Source: Paludibacter sp.
GTDB taxonomy: Bacteria > Bacteroidota > Bacteroidia > Bacteroidales > Paludibacteraceae
Assembly (NCBI GenBank): GCA_028690665.1
Contig: JAQVAV010000001.1
Span: 248,001 to 312,000, forward strand
Reading direction: 5' to 3'
Length of the DNA stretch: 64,000 nucleotides
Below, piece after piece: positions 52,163 to 62,554 of this stretch (position 1 is the first letter of the stretch; each line of letters opens with the position of its first letter). The position numbers and the translations under genes are program-made. Under the pieces are notes generated by a model, which was given only the letters and a program-made list of their open reading frames with translations, was not told where the DNA came from and made no database searches.

Positions 52163-52207
52163 ATAAATCATACCATTTCCCAATTATAAATAAATGGTAT
52201 GATTTAT
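52163..52207. terminator. Strong intergenic hairpin (probable terminator)
   Basis: 16-bp perfect stem ATAAATCATACCATTT/AAATGGTATGATTTAT, 13-nt loop; limited T-tail. Confidence 0.65.
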
Positions 52208-52256
52208 TCGATTACAAGTCCGACTCAATCAAGTTTAACAAAACGAATTCTATATT

Positions 52257-52817
52257 ATGAAATCAAAATTTATTCTTTTATCCATTCTATTGTCAGTTAC
52301 CACCATGACATTTGCTCAAGACGACAGTTCAACAACAAGTGAAAAAAATTTCTGGTATGGATTTAAATTCGGACTTGATGCAAGCTCAAAAACAACCACT
52401 TTCGAAAGTATTCAGGATCAACTAAAAGGAAACTACCAGATAGGAGCTTTTATGCAGTTTGGAAGAAAACTTTATTTCCAGCCAGAAATATATTATGCGT
52501 CCTATTCTGTTAACTCTGATTCCGGATCAACAAGTTCAATCGGATTTGTCAAAGCCCCTCTCCTAGTTGGACTTCAACTTTTTGACATTGGACTTGTAAG
52601 TGCACATATCAATGCAGGTACCACCTACGTAAAACAATTAGCCAATACTGAAACAAGCTCTTATTTTAAATGGACTATCGGTGTAGGAGCAAACGTTTTG
52701 GGGTTCATAAATGCAGACATCAGATATCTATTTAATAACAATATCGATGTTACAGAAGTGCAGGATGTAATAACCAACGGAGGAACCGTCAACCTCACAG
52801 TCGGACTACGATTATAA
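52257..52817 (+). CDS. Outer membrane beta-barrel (PorT-family-like) protein
   Basis: Signal peptide; FWYGFKFGLDASS, alternating beta pattern, terminal TVNLTVGLRL. Confidence 0.75.
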   Translation: MKSKFILLSILLSVTTMTFAQDDSSTTSEKNFWYGFKFGLDASSKTTTFESIQDQLKGNYQIGAFMQFGRKLYFQPEIYYASYSVNSDSGSTSSIGFVKAPLLVGLQLFDIGLVSAHINAGTTYVKQLANTETSSYFKWTIGVGANVLGFINADIRYLFNNNIDVTEVQDVITNGGTVNLTVGLRL

Positions 52818-52820
52818 AAC

Positions 52821-52856
52821 AAAAAACCGTTTATGTTGACATAAACGGTTTTTTAT
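52821..52856. terminator. Bidirectional rho-independent terminator
   Basis: 15-bp stem AAAAAACCGTTTATG-TTGA-CATAAACGGTTTTTT between convergent CDS and tRNA genes. Confidence 0.9.
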
Positions 52857-52861
52857 TTTCG

Positions 52862-52934
52862 TGATTCAGCTGGGGTTCGAACCCAGGACCCCATCCTTAA
52901 AAGGGATGTGCTCTACCAGCTGAGCTACTGAATC
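52862..52934 (-). tRNA. tRNA-Lys (anticodon TTT)
   Basis: Reverse complement GATTCAGTAGCTCAGCTGGTAGAGCACATCCCTTTTAAGGATGGGGTCCTGGGTTCGAACCCCAGCTGAATCA folds as a cloverleaf; anticodon loop CTTTTAA. Confidence 0.97.
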
Positions 52935-52970
52935 AACAACTTTGTATGCTGCTTTGTCTGAAAAAATAAG

Positions 52971-53043
52971 TGATTCAGCTGGGGTTCGAACCCAGGACCC
53001 CATCCTTAAAAGGGATGTGCTCTACCAGCTGAGCTACTGAATC
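52971..53043 (-). tRNA. tRNA-Lys (anticodon TTT), second identical copy
   Basis: Same 73-nt sequence as 52862-52934, separated by 36 nt. Confidence 0.97.
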
Positions 53044-53304
53044 ATTTTTTCAAAAGCGGTTGCAAAGATACGGTATTTTTTGAAAAATGCAAACTCTTTT
53101 TAAAAAAAAGCATGCTATACGGCATATCAAAACATACAAAACATTGATATAGGAATAATTACAATTCAATATCGATCAAAAGAGAAAACATAAAGCAAAA
53201 GAAACAGCCAACACATTCAATATCAAAATACGATTTATCTCCAACTTTCCCAACATCTTACTACAGAAACATTAAAAAATTTCTTTCAATTTATTGAGAT
53301 ATTG

Positions 53305-53312
53305 TATATTTG
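53305..53312 (+). promoter_or_regulatory. Bacteroidetes -7 box candidate (TATATTTG)
   Basis: Matches TAnnTTTG; it lies inside the track ORF start region, suggesting translation begins downstream. Confidence 0.4.
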
Positions 53313-53338
53313 CATACAAATATTTGAATATCCTACAC

Positions 53339-54595
53339 TTGGAAAACTTAATTTATATTTTTTGGTCATTACTTTTTTCAGCATTCTTCTCAGGAATGGA
53401 AATTGCGTTTGTGTCTTCAAACAAACTCCGGTTCGAACTCGACAGAAAACAAAAAAACCTGTCATCCTCTATAATATCTGTATTTTATAAAAATCCCCAA
53501 CAATATATTTCAACAATGCTGGTTGGCAATAACATCTCGCTGGTTATTTACGGTATGTTAATGGCTCAACTACTAGATCCGGCATTAGCTGTCTTAGGAA
53601 ACCAATTGCTTATCACTCTTGCTCAAACACTTATAGCAACCTCCATCGTACTGCTTACCGGAGAATTTCTGCCAAAAACAATTTTTCGAATCAATCCGAA
53701 TTTATGGCTGAGGGTATTTTCATGGCTGCTTTTCGTTTTCTATATAATCCTTTATCCGATTTCAAGTTTCAGCACGTGGATTTCAGTACGTATCATGAAA
53801 TTATTCGGGGTAAAAACAAGCTCTGACACGACGCAAAATATGTTTTCGAGAATAGACCTGAACTACTTAATTCAGGAAAGCATTGAGAACACTGAGAGCC
53901 AGCAAGAAATTGACAACGAAGTAAAAATTCTGCAAAATGCCCTTGACTTTTCTAAAGTAAAACTGCGGGACTGCTCCATTCCTCGAACAGAAATCATAGC
54001 ATTGGATTATAACACAGACGTAGAAACATTAAAACAAACATTCATCGAAACAGGATTATCAAAAATTCCTATTTACAAAAATGACATAGACAATATTGTT
54101 GGCTACATCCATTCATCCGAAATGTTTGAACACCAAAGAGAATGGAGAAAACACATCAATCAAATACCCATTGTCCCGGAAAACATGGCAGCACAAAAAC
54201 TCATGAAGCTTTTTATGCAACAGAAAAAGAGTATCGCTGTTGTAGTTGATGAATTTGGCGGAACTTCCGGAATTATCACCCTTGAGGATATTATGGAAGA
54301 GATATTTGGAGAAATCGAAGACGAGCACGACACAAGGGATTACATAGCTGAGCAAACAAATAAAAATGAATATCTTTTTTCTGGAAGGTTAGAAGTACGG
54401 GCAATTAACAGCAAATTCAATATAAACATCCCTGAATCTGACGATTACGAAACAATTGCCGGATTTATACTTCATTATCACCAACATTTTCCCAAAGTAA
54501 ATGAATTAATCAAAATAGAAAACTTTTCATGTAAATGCGTAAAAGTGACTAACAACAGGATTGAATTAGTAAGACTTGGGATAATTAACAATTAA
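53339..54595 (+). CDS. CNNM/CorC (HlyC)-family CBS-domain membrane protein, GldE-like
   Basis: FFSGMEIAFVSSNKLRFELDRKQ, SIPRTEIIALD, VVVDEFGGTSGIITLEDIMEEIFGEIEDEHD. Start uncertain; track starts at 53294, in-frame TTG at 53339. Confidence 0.88.
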   Translation: MENLIYIFWSLLFSAFFSGMEIAFVSSNKLRFELDRKQKNLSSSIISVFYKNPQQYISTMLVGNNISLVIYGMLMAQLLDPALAVLGNQLLITLAQTLIATSIVLLTGEFLPKTIFRINPNLWLRVFSWLLFVFYIILYPISSFSTWISVRIMKLFGVKTSSDTTQNMFSRIDLNYLIQESIENTESQQEIDNEVKILQNALDFSKVKLRDCSIPRTEIIALDYNTDVETLKQTFIETGLSKIPIYKNDIDNIVGYIHSSEMFEHQREWRKHINQIPIVPENMAAQKLMKLFMQQKKSIAVVVDEFGGTSGIITLEDIMEEIFGEIEDEHDTRDYIAEQTNKNEYLFSGRLEVRAINSKFNINIPESDDYETIAGFILHYHQHFPKVNELIKIENFSCKCVKVTNNRIELVRLGIINN

Positions 54596-54777
54596 ACAAG
54601 ATAAAATATATTTTACAACATACAAAATGTAATATATCACTGACAGCAAACAATATATAACAGGCATACAACATAATTAAAGAAGAAATTGCAATACTAA
54701 ACAGTTTTTTTTGTATATTCGTGCCCTCAAAATCTATAGAATAATAAATTTTAAAAAATACATTTTATATTACAGAA

Positions 54778-56892
54778 ATGGCTATTTTAGGAAAAATCAG
54801 GAGCAAAGGAGTTCTGTTATTGATCATTGTAGGATCGGCATTGCTCCTTTTCATTGTCAATGACGCTTTAACACAAGGGTCATCTTATTTCAACAAATCA
54901 AAAGAAAGAGTTGCAGAAATTGCAGGAGAAGACGTTAATATCAAAGATTATTCAGAGTTAATCGATCAAATTAATGATGTATACAAAATTGAATACAACA
55001 CTTCTGAATTGAATGAAGATGCTCAGGATCAGTTGAGAAATGCAGTCTGGGAATCGCTTGTAAACGAGAAATTACTAAATGCCGAGGCAAAAAAACTGGG
55101 ACTTAGTGTAAGCGAAGAAGAATTAACAGATCGTCTTATCGGAAATAACATTCATCCTATTATTATGCAACGTCCGGTATTTGTTGGGGAAAACGGGCGC
55201 TTTAGCAGAACAGCTCTGATGCGTTTTTATGAAACAATCAACCAAACTCCTGAAAACGAAGAACAACGCCAACAAATAGAAAGATATAAATCGTACTGGT
55301 TATACTGGGAAAGAACAGTAAAAAACCGTATTCTTCAGGAAAAATACAATGCCTTATTGGGTAAAGCCATTACTGCCAACAAACTTGATGCTCAATTTAT
55401 GTTTGATGCATCAAAAAACAACACAGATGTAAATTACGTTGAAAAACAATATTTTACAATTTCAGATTCTACGATTGCTGTATCTCAATCGGAAATCAAA
55501 GATCTTTACAACAAGAAAAAAACACTTTTCAAACAAGATGCAAACCGTGCAATCAGTTATGTGATGTTCAATGTAAAACCATCACCCGAAGATTACAAAA
55601 AGGCCGAAAATGAAATGAACAAACTGAGCGAGGAATTCAAGACCACCGATGATCCAGTTGCTTTTGTTAATCAAAATTCCGAAATCAGATTCGATGACAA
55701 TGGATACACAGCTGCGACTGTACCAGCTTCATTAAAAGATTTTGCTTTTGGTAGTGCAACTGGAGCTATTAACGGACCTTCTTTTGCAAACGACACATAC
55801 ACAATGGCTCGCGTTGTAGCAAATGGTATTATGGAATCCGACTCCGTTAAATTACGGCATATATTCCTTACAACTGCTGATGCTACAAAAACAGACAGTA
55901 TTGTAAACGCAATTAAAGCAGGAGCAAATTTTGCAGAACTGGCCAAAAAATATTCTGCAGTACAACAAACGGCGGCTAACGGCGGAGAAATTGGCTGGTT
56001 AGCGAGAGGAATGGCCGGACTTGACAAAGAAATCACAGCAAAAGCTTTTTCAAATGCTATAAACGGAATCTTCACAATTTCGAACAATCAGGGAACTCAA
56101 ATCATGCAGGTAATGGAAAAAACGCCTGCCCGTTCAAAAGTAAAACTGGCTATTCTGGAAATTAAAGTTTCAACAAGCAATACAACAGTTAGTAAAATAT
56201 ACAACGAAGCAAAACAATTCGCAGCGGAACTCAAAGGTTCTGAATTCGCTAAAAGAGCTCAGGAAAAAGGATATAATGTACGGATTGCAAATGAACTTAC
56301 TCCTGCAACCAATAAAGTTAACGATATTTCCCAGTCACGTCAGGTTATACGCTGGGCTTTTGAAAATGGCAAAGGAGATGTATCAGACGTATTCGACTGC
56401 TCAAATAAATTTGTAGTTGCTTATATAACTGAAATCAATGACAAGGGTGTCAAACCTGTTGAAAAAGTTGCAGACCAACTGAAAGCTGAGATTATACGGG
56501 ATAAAAAAGCTGACATCATAATTAAAGATTTGTCGGCACAGTTGAATAAAAATCCATCACTCGAAAATTTAGCTTCAACCTTAGGCACTGATGTAAAAAC
56601 AGCAACAGGCGTTAACTTTTCTGCGTACCAGTTCGGTGTAGCAGGTTTTGAACCGGCTGTTATCGGCAAAATTTCAACATTGGCTCCCAATAAAATTTCG
56701 GCTCCCATCAAAGGGAACTCAGGCGTATTTGTAGTTCTGCCTACAAATCAGCAAGCTAACGGAGCAACATTTGATGCTAATTTAGAAATCAGACAGTTGA
56801 ACTCCCGTTTAAGTTATTCATTACCATACATGGTTATGAACAATATTCGTGACAATGCAGATATAACTGATAACCGTTTGAATTTCTATTGA
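54778..56892 (+). CDS. PpiD/SurA-like periplasmic peptidyl-prolyl isomerase with N-terminal TM
   Basis: MAILGKIRSKGVLLLIIVGSALLLFIVNDAL; SurA-N-like region; parvulin motif KLRHIFLTT...FAELAKKYSAVQQTAANGGEIGWL. Confidence 0.92.
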   Translation: MAILGKIRSKGVLLLIIVGSALLLFIVNDALTQGSSYFNKSKERVAEIAGEDVNIKDYSELIDQINDVYKIEYNTSELNEDAQDQLRNAVWESLVNEKLLNAEAKKLGLSVSEEELTDRLIGNNIHPIIMQRPVFVGENGRFSRTALMRFYETINQTPENEEQRQQIERYKSYWLYWERTVKNRILQEKYNALLGKAITANKLDAQFMFDASKNNTDVNYVEKQYFTISDSTIAVSQSEIKDLYNKKKTLFKQDANRAISYVMFNVKPSPEDYKKAENEMNKLSEEFKTTDDPVAFVNQNSEIRFDDNGYTAATVPASLKDFAFGSATGAINGPSFANDTYTMARVVANGIMESDSVKLRHIFLTTADATKTDSIVNAIKAGANFAELAKKYSAVQQTAANGGEIGWLARGMAGLDKEITAKAFSNAINGIFTISNNQGTQIMQVMEKTPARSKVKLAILEIKVSTSNTTVSKIYNEAKQFAAELKGSEFAKRAQEKGYNVRIANELTPATNKVNDISQSRQVIRWAFENGKGDVSDVFDCSNKFVVAYITEINDKGVKPVEKVADQLKAEIIRDKKADIIIKDLSAQLNKNPSLENLASTLGTDVKTATGVNFSAYQFGVAGFEPAVIGKISTLAPNKISAPIKGNSGVFVVLPTNQQANGATFDANLEIRQLNSRLSYSLPYMVMNNIRDNADITDNRLNFY

Positions 56893-56919
56893 TTTTATTT
56901 TAAATCACTTTATATTCTA

Positions 56920-56955
56920 AAAACGGAATGAACAATTTCATTCCGTTTTCTTTTT
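56920..56955 (+). terminator. Rho-independent terminator
   Basis: AAAACGGAATGA/TCATTCCGTTTT 12-bp stem followed by a T-rich tail. Confidence 0.85.
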
Positions 56956-57011
56956 ATAGTAAGTATAAGTAAATTTACCACCAAAATAAAAAAAGAGCAA
57001 TCTATACAATA

Positions 57012-58043
57012 ATGGAAAAAATTCCTCTCATAGGAAAAACAACCGAAGAGCTAAAAACATTAGTTACTGAATTCGGTATGCCGGCCTTTACCGGGAAGCA
57101 AATTGCCGACTGGCTTTACAAAAAAAGAATCTTCAGTATTGAAGAAATGACGAATATATCTGCAAAGAACAAAGTTGTTCTGGCTGAAAAATATACGGTT
57201 GGAAGAGAATTACCTGATCAGGTTGCAGCATCTGTAGACGGGACAAAAAAATATCTTTTCAGGACACCCGACAATAATTTTATTGAGACTGTCTATATTC
57301 CGGAAGACGACAGACATACCCTATGTGTATCATCTCAGGTCGGATGTAAAATGAATTGTTTGTTCTGCATGACAGGGAAGCAGGGATTTACAATCAATCT
57401 CAGCACGGCTGAAATTCTGAATCAAATTCTTTCTGTTCCGGAAGCAGAAAAACTCACCAATCTGGTTTTTATGGGCATGGGAGAACCTATGGACAATCTT
57501 CCGAACCTTTTGCGCTCGTTGGAAATACTGACAGCAGATTATGGATATGCATGGAGTCCTAAACGCATTACGGTTTCGACGGTTGGCATTATTCCCAAAA
57601 TGAAAATTTTTCTTGAAAATACAAATTGCCATTTAGCGCTGAGTATGCACACTCCTTTTGCAGACGAACGGTTACGGTTAATGCCTTCACAAAAGGCTTA
57701 TCCACTTGAAGAAATCCTTAAAGAGCTAAAAAAGCATGATTTCAGCCATCAACGGAGAGTCTCGTTTGAATATATTATGTTCGACGGACTAAACGATACA
57801 ATGAGACACGCCGTAGAAATGGTAAAATTACTCAAAGGTATTGATTGCCGTGTCAACCTGATACGCTTTCATGCCATACCGGGCATAGATCTTAAAACAT
57901 CGAATGAGGAAAAGATGTTCTTTTTCAGGGATTATCTGACTTCAAACGGAATAATGAGCACTATACGAAAATCCCGCGGAGAAGATATTTTTGCTGCGTG
58001 CGGCATGTTATCAACCATGGAAAAGCAGAAACAGAAATCATAA
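57012..58043 (+). CDS. rlmN: 23S rRNA (adenine2503-C2)-methyltransferase RlmN (radical SAM)
   Basis: SSQVGCKMNCLFCMTGKQGF, NLVFMGMGEPMDNL, RKSRGEDIFAACGML. Confidence 0.97.
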   Translation: MEKIPLIGKTTEELKTLVTEFGMPAFTGKQIADWLYKKRIFSIEEMTNISAKNKVVLAEKYTVGRELPDQVAASVDGTKKYLFRTPDNNFIETVYIPEDDRHTLCVSSQVGCKMNCLFCMTGKQGFTINLSTAEILNQILSVPEAEKLTNLVFMGMGEPMDNLPNLLRSLEILTADYGYAWSPKRITVSTVGIIPKMKIFLENTNCHLALSMHTPFADERLRLMPSQKAYPLEEILKELKKHDFSHQRRVSFEYIMFDGLNDTMRHAVEMVKLLKGIDCRVNLIRFHAIPGIDLKTSNEEKMFFFRDYLTSNGIMSTIRKSRGEDIFAACGMLSTMEKQKQKS

Positions 58044-58057
58044 TATCTTTTATATTA

Positions 58058-59197
58058 TCAAATATCTTTTTCATCATTTTCAGGCTGATCAGGAATAATT
58101 TCGGACGCAAATGAAGGTTTACTTTCTTTCAACACAAAACGTTTGTAATATGAAATAAGCAAAGTGGTCAGTGGTAATGCCATAATTAAACCTATAACAC
58201 CCATAAGCGATCCCCACACCGATAATGAAAGAAGGATGACTGCAGGATTCAAGCCAGTAACATCTCCCATGATTTTAGGTACCAAAAAGAAATCTTCGAT
58301 TAACTGGACTACTACAAAAACAATCAGCATACTAAGAAGTACCGGAAAAAAACCATGTCCCGTTTCCACCGATTGTAAAAAGGCAAGAATAGTTCCCGGG
58401 ATAAGGGCTATCGTTTTAAGATACGGAACAAGATTCAGAACGCCGATAAACAATCCGAAAATTATTGCAAGCGGCAAACCCGTAATCATAAATCCGATTG
58501 AAAACAAAACGGCAACAATCAGCGCAATCAATGCCTGACCACGAAAGTAAGCATTCATGCCGACTTCAAGATCATGTAAAATTTCCGAAGCAAGCCCTCT
58601 GTATTTTTGCGGAACAATATGGAACATGCTTTCAGAAATATTTTCGTAATCTTTCAAAATAAAAAAGAGATACAAAAAGATAATTACTAACACCGTCAGC
58701 CCCCAGATAAAGCTTAATGAACTATTGAGCAACGACCAAATACGCGGAGCAATTTTTTTTACGACATCCATCAGTTTATCATCATTCAGGAGGGCCTGCA
58801 AATCAATTTTCGACAAATAATCACGAAGTTGTTCCTGCCATCTCAAAGGAATAAACGAATACACATCAACACTGTTAGTATAGTTTGAAATAATATCGGA
58901 CACTTTACTTATTTCGGCCGAAATCAATGGAAAAAACAAAAATCCGGCTCCCGTAAATATTAATCCGAAAAGCAACAAAGTACTAATTACAGAAAGTACC
59001 CGGTTTTTTAATTTAAGTTTGTATTGAAAAAAACTGACGAAAGGTTGCAACAAATACGCAATCAGCCAGGCAATAAAAAATGGCAATAGTACCGGACTGA
59101 GTTTTTTAATCAGGAAAAACAATATTACAAAAATAGTAAGTGCTATAAGCAGCCTTATGACCCGATCGAATGTATAAGGTTTTTCCGGACTCTTCAT
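58058..59197 (-). CDS. AI-2E family transporter (TqsA/PerM-like)
   Basis: Multi-TM; LPLAIIFGLFIGVLNLVPYLKTI, FFLVPKIMGDVTGLNPAVILLSLSVWGSLMGVIGLIMALPLT. Confidence 0.94.
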   Translation of the reverse strand: MKSPEKPYTFDRVIRLLIALTIFVILFFLIKKLSPVLLPFFIAWLIAYLLQPFVSFFQYKLKLKNRVLSVISTLLLFGLIFTGAGFLFFPLISAEISKVSDIISNYTNSVDVYSFIPLRWQEQLRDYLSKIDLQALLNDDKLMDVVKKIAPRIWSLLNSSLSFIWGLTVLVIIFLYLFFILKDYENISESMFHIVPQKYRGLASEILHDLEVGMNAYFRGQALIALIVAVLFSIGFMITGLPLAIIFGLFIGVLNLVPYLKTIALIPGTILAFLQSVETGHGFFPVLLSMLIVFVVVQLIEDFFLVPKIMGDVTGLNPAVILLSLSVWGSLMGVIGLIMALPLTTLLISYYKRFVLKESKPSFASEIIPDQPENDEKDI

Positions 59198-59209
59198 GTT
59201 GAATTATTT

Positions 59210-59794
59210 TTATTGTTGATTCTGAATTTTATTATAGCAATCCCGACATATAGGTTCATATTCGGACATTTCACCCAGCAACACCCTTTTATCGCTTTGC
59301 ACAAGTCGGTGAGATACATAAGCCAACGCACCGCAACGGACACAAATTGCATGTACTTTATAAACATCTTCAGCTACAGCGCAAAGAGCAGGCATAGGCC
59401 CAAACGGAATACCTTTGAAGTCCATATCCAACCCGGCTACAATCACCCGAACCCCCTGATTGGCTAATTGTGTACAAACTTCTACCAAACCATCATCGAA
59501 AAACTGTGCTTCGTCTATTCCAATCACATCAACTTCACCGGACATCAACAATATACTCCCGGATGACTCCACAGGAGTCGAACGAATTGCCGTCCTATCG
59601 TGAGAAACGACTTCATCTTCCGAATACCTTGTATCAACTTTAGGCTTAAAAATTTCAACCTTTTGTTTGGCAAACTGAGCTCTTTTCAACCGGCGTATCA
59701 ACTCTTCCGTTTTACCCGAAAACATGGATCCGCAAATCACTTCAATACTCCCCCTTCTCAACTGATTCGGATGGTTCTTCTCTGAATAAATCAT
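59210..59794 (-). CDS. tdk: Thymidine kinase
   Basis: [47 protein letters not shown], Zn-binding cysteines CVRCG...CRDC. Confidence 0.98.
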   Translation of the reverse strand: MIYSEKNHPNQLRRGSIEVICGSMFSGKTEELIRRLKRAQFAKQKVEIFKPKVDTRYSEDEVVSHDRTAIRSTPVESSGSILLMSGEVDVIGIDEAQFFDDGLVEVCTQLANQGVRVIVAGLDMDFKGIPFGPMPALCAVAEDVYKVHAICVRCGALAYVSHRLVQSDKRVLLGEMSEYEPICRDCYNKIQNQQ

Positions 59795-59932
59795 GTTATT
59801 TTATTGAATTTTAGTCTATTTTGTTTTAAAAAATCTTATGAAAAACACTAACTTTACAGCCGGATTATACTTTTCTGAAAAGCAAAGTTAAATAAAAAAA
59901 CAATTTGTATAATTGATTTTCACAAAAAAGAT

Positions 59933-60820
59933 ATGAACAGAAAACTATTAGTTACACTGCTCCACAAAAACATTGAAGAACTTAACATGATAACCGATGG
60001 TTTCATGGAAATGAACGAATACCCTGCACCTATTATTCTTCTTGCCAAAAGAAAAACAGAAGATATTCAAACAATTATTGATCAGCTTGCTTTGGTAAAA
60101 GAGAAGGATTCAACAGAATCTTCTGTTGAACAGGACATTAAATCATCATCACCTGATACATCCGAAGTAGTTGAAAATAAAGAAACTGAAATTATTGAAG
60201 ATACAGCCTCGACAGAGCCGGAAATAACCGAACCTGAAACAAATTCCGAGACAGAAATCAGTCTGCCTGCAGAAACGAATGAAATCGAGATAATCAATGA
60301 TTCAAAACCGGTTGAAGAAATAGAATCAGAAAATAAAACCGAGGAACCAGAAGAGAAGGCGGAAACTGTAATTGAAGAAACTACCGAAATTAATATTCCT
60401 GAGCAACAACCTGAAATTCAAGAAGAAATACAGGCAGAAGAAAAAAACTCCGAAACAGAGAATTATGCGGTCAAAGCTTCTTCGACCGAAGAGAAAAAAA
60501 CAATTATTGCTGATAAAATTATACAACCAACAATTTCCCGAAATGAGATATTATCTAAAGTAGACAACTCAATCAGCGCATCAATTGCCAATAAAAAAAT
60601 CAGTGATATCAAACAGGCTATCAGCATTGGAGACCGTTTCAGATTCCAGCGTGAACTATTCAAAAGCAACGGAGAGGATATGAATAAAACGCTGAACTAC
60701 ATCAACCAACTCGCTACATTTGAAGAAATATCCTCATTCCTGCGGTCGAAATACGGTTGGAACGATGATAGTGAAGCCGCTAATGATTTTTATCAGATTG
60801 TCCGTCGTAAATTTCTATAA
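59933..60820 (+). CDS. Conserved hypothetical with long acidic low-complexity linker
   Basis: Ordered N-terminus (NRKLLVTLLHKNIEELNMITDGF), roughly 110-residue E/T/P-rich linker, ordered C-terminus (SIGDRFRFQRELFKSNGEDMNKTLNYINQL). Confidence 0.85.
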   Translation: MNRKLLVTLLHKNIEELNMITDGFMEMNEYPAPIILLAKRKTEDIQTIIDQLALVKEKDSTESSVEQDIKSSSPDTSEVVENKETEIIEDTASTEPEITEPETNSETEISLPAETNEIEIINDSKPVEEIESENKTEEPEEKAETVIEETTEINIPEQQPEIQEEIQAEEKNSETENYAVKASSTEEKKTIIADKIIQPTISRNEILSKVDNSISASIANKKISDIKQAISIGDRFRFQRELFKSNGEDMNKTLNYINQLATFEEISSFLRSKYGWNDDSEAANDFYQIVRRKFL

Positions 60821-60832
60821 TACAGCCCATCC

Positions 60833-61504
60833 ATGAAACTTTACGTCGTCCCGACACCGGTTGGCAATCTCGAAGACATGACATTCAGAGCTGTCCGTAT
60901 TTTAAAAACTGTTGATTTAATTCTGGCCGAAGACACCCGAACCAGTGGTTTTCTTCTGAAACATTTTGAGATCAGCACACCTATGCAATCTCATCACAAA
61001 TTCAATGAGCATAAAACAGTAGAAGCTGTTGTCGAAAAAATCAAAGGAGGCCAAACAGTTGCACTAATCTCGGATGCCGGAACCCCGGCCATTTCTGACC
61101 CGGGTTTTCTAATAGTACGTCAATGTGTCGAAAACGGAATTGATGTAGAATGTCTTCCCGGAGCAACTGCTTTTGTTCCAGCACTTGTTACATCCGGTCT
61201 CCCCAATGAGCGTTTTTGTTTCGAAGGCTTTCTTCCACAGAAAAAAGGCAGGCAAACAAGATTAAACAATCTGAAAAACGAAACAAGAACAATGGTTTTT
61301 TACGAATCACCATACCGGCTGACAAAAACATTGATCCAGTTTTCAGAAATTTTCGGTTCAGAACGCCGCGTATCGGTTTCCCGTGAAATTTCAAAAATTC
61401 ATGAAGAAACTATCCGTGGAACATTAGCAGAAGTAATTGAGCATTTCAACACCCATCAACCTAAAGGAGAAATAGTTATTTCAGTTGCAGGATTTGAAGA
61501 ATAA
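60833..61504 (+). CDS. rsmI: 16S rRNA (cytidine1402-2'-O)-methyltransferase RsmI
   Basis: LYVVPTPVGNLEDMTFRAVRILKTVDLILAEDTRTSGFLLKHF; ALISDAGTPAISDPGF. Confidence 0.97.
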   Translation: MKLYVVPTPVGNLEDMTFRAVRILKTVDLILAEDTRTSGFLLKHFEISTPMQSHHKFNEHKTVEAVVEKIKGGQTVALISDAGTPAISDPGFLIVRQCVENGIDVECLPGATAFVPALVTSGLPNERFCFEGFLPQKKGRQTRLNNLKNETRTMVFYESPYRLTKTLIQFSEIFGSERRVSVSREISKIHEETIRGTLAEVIEHFNTHQPKGEIVISVAGFEE

Positions 61505-61597
61505 CACTAACTTTGCATCCAGATTCAACAAATAAAAGCATAAATCCGCATACGTCAACGAGAGTTAAACAGAACCTGTTTTTTCATTCAAAACTAT

Positions 61598-62470
61598 ATG
61601 AAAACTTTTTTCTCAATCATATTTATTTCGGTACTTATTATATTATCGTCGTGCGGTCAACACTCATCCGAATACAAGTCGCTTAAAGCTCAAAATGACT
61701 CGCTTATGCAGGCAAAACACAAGATGCAGGAAGAATTAGACGGCTATTTCTCAACCATGAATCAGATTGAGCAAAACATCGAAAAAATTAAAGATACGCA
61801 AGGTATTATAACAACCGAAAATGCTAATGAGGAACTGGATTCGGATGCTCGGGCAAAGATAAATGATGATCTCAACTACCTGAATGAAATGCTCAAGGCC
61901 AATAAAGAAGAATTAGCAAATCTGAAGGAAAAAATCAGGAAAAGCACTTTTAAATCAAACGAACTGGAACGGACTATCGAAAGATTGACAAAAGCACTGG
62001 AAACTGAATCGGAAAAAGTTGCGTTATTAGAGACTCAGATTGCCCAAAAAGACTCTATCATTGTTCAATTAGACAATACGGTCGAATCAATGAATGAAGA
62101 TATTCAGGAACTCAAAACAGATGTAACTGATAAGCAGAAAAAAATTTCGGAACAGGATGAAGCCATTCACACTGCCTGGTATGTCTTCGGTACCCGCAAA
62201 GAACTGAAAGAACAAAATATCATCACATCGGGCGGATTATTCGGAGGATCAAAGGTTTTGCAAAGCGATTTCAACAAAAATTACTTTGTAAGAATTGATG
62301 CCCGTAAAACTAAATCTATTCCATTGTATTCAACAAGAGCTAAAATATTAACTACACATCCTAAATCATCCTATACTCTTGAAAAAGAGAACGGAAATTA
62401 TGTGTTACTAATCGTTGATACAAAAGAATTCTGGAGCGTAAGCAAATATCTGGTTATAGAGGTAGATTAA
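61598..62470 (+). CDS. Coiled-coil lipoprotein of unknown function
   Basis: Lipoprotein signal (LILSSCGQH), long heptad-rich region, C-terminal beta-rich SKYLVIEVD. Confidence 0.8.
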   Translation: MKTFFSIIFISVLIILSSCGQHSSEYKSLKAQNDSLMQAKHKMQEELDGYFSTMNQIEQNIEKIKDTQGIITTENANEELDSDARAKINDDLNYLNEMLKANKEELANLKEKIRKSTFKSNELERTIERLTKALETESEKVALLETQIAQKDSIIVQLDNTVESMNEDIQELKTDVTDKQKKISEQDEAIHTAWYVFGTRKELKEQNIITSGGLFGGSKVLQSDFNKNYFVRIDARKTKSIPLYSTRAKILTTHPKSSYTLEKENGNYVLLIVDTKEFWSVSKYLVIEVD

Positions 62471-62500
62471 ACAACCTACCGATATATAAAGTTTATCATC

Positions 62501-62541
62501 AATGCGTTTCTAAAATATAATCCGGGAACGCATTTTTTTAT
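62501..62541 (+). terminator. Rho-independent terminator
   Basis: AATGCGTT/AACGCATT stem followed by a T-run. Confidence 0.75.
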
Positions 62542-62554
62542 TTTACATTTCCAC

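Noticed and set aside
52862-53043. Repeat-spacer-like pattern
   Set aside because: The two 73-nt repeats are tRNA-Lys genes, not CRISPR repeats
55671-56087. 138-aa minus-strand ORF
   Set aside because: Antisense shadow of the PpiD/SurA-like CDS
58058-59197. Quorum-sensing (autoinducer-2) system suggested by the AI-2E family name
   Set aside because: The family name does not establish AI-2 transport; no luxS or lsr-like genes are visible in the window
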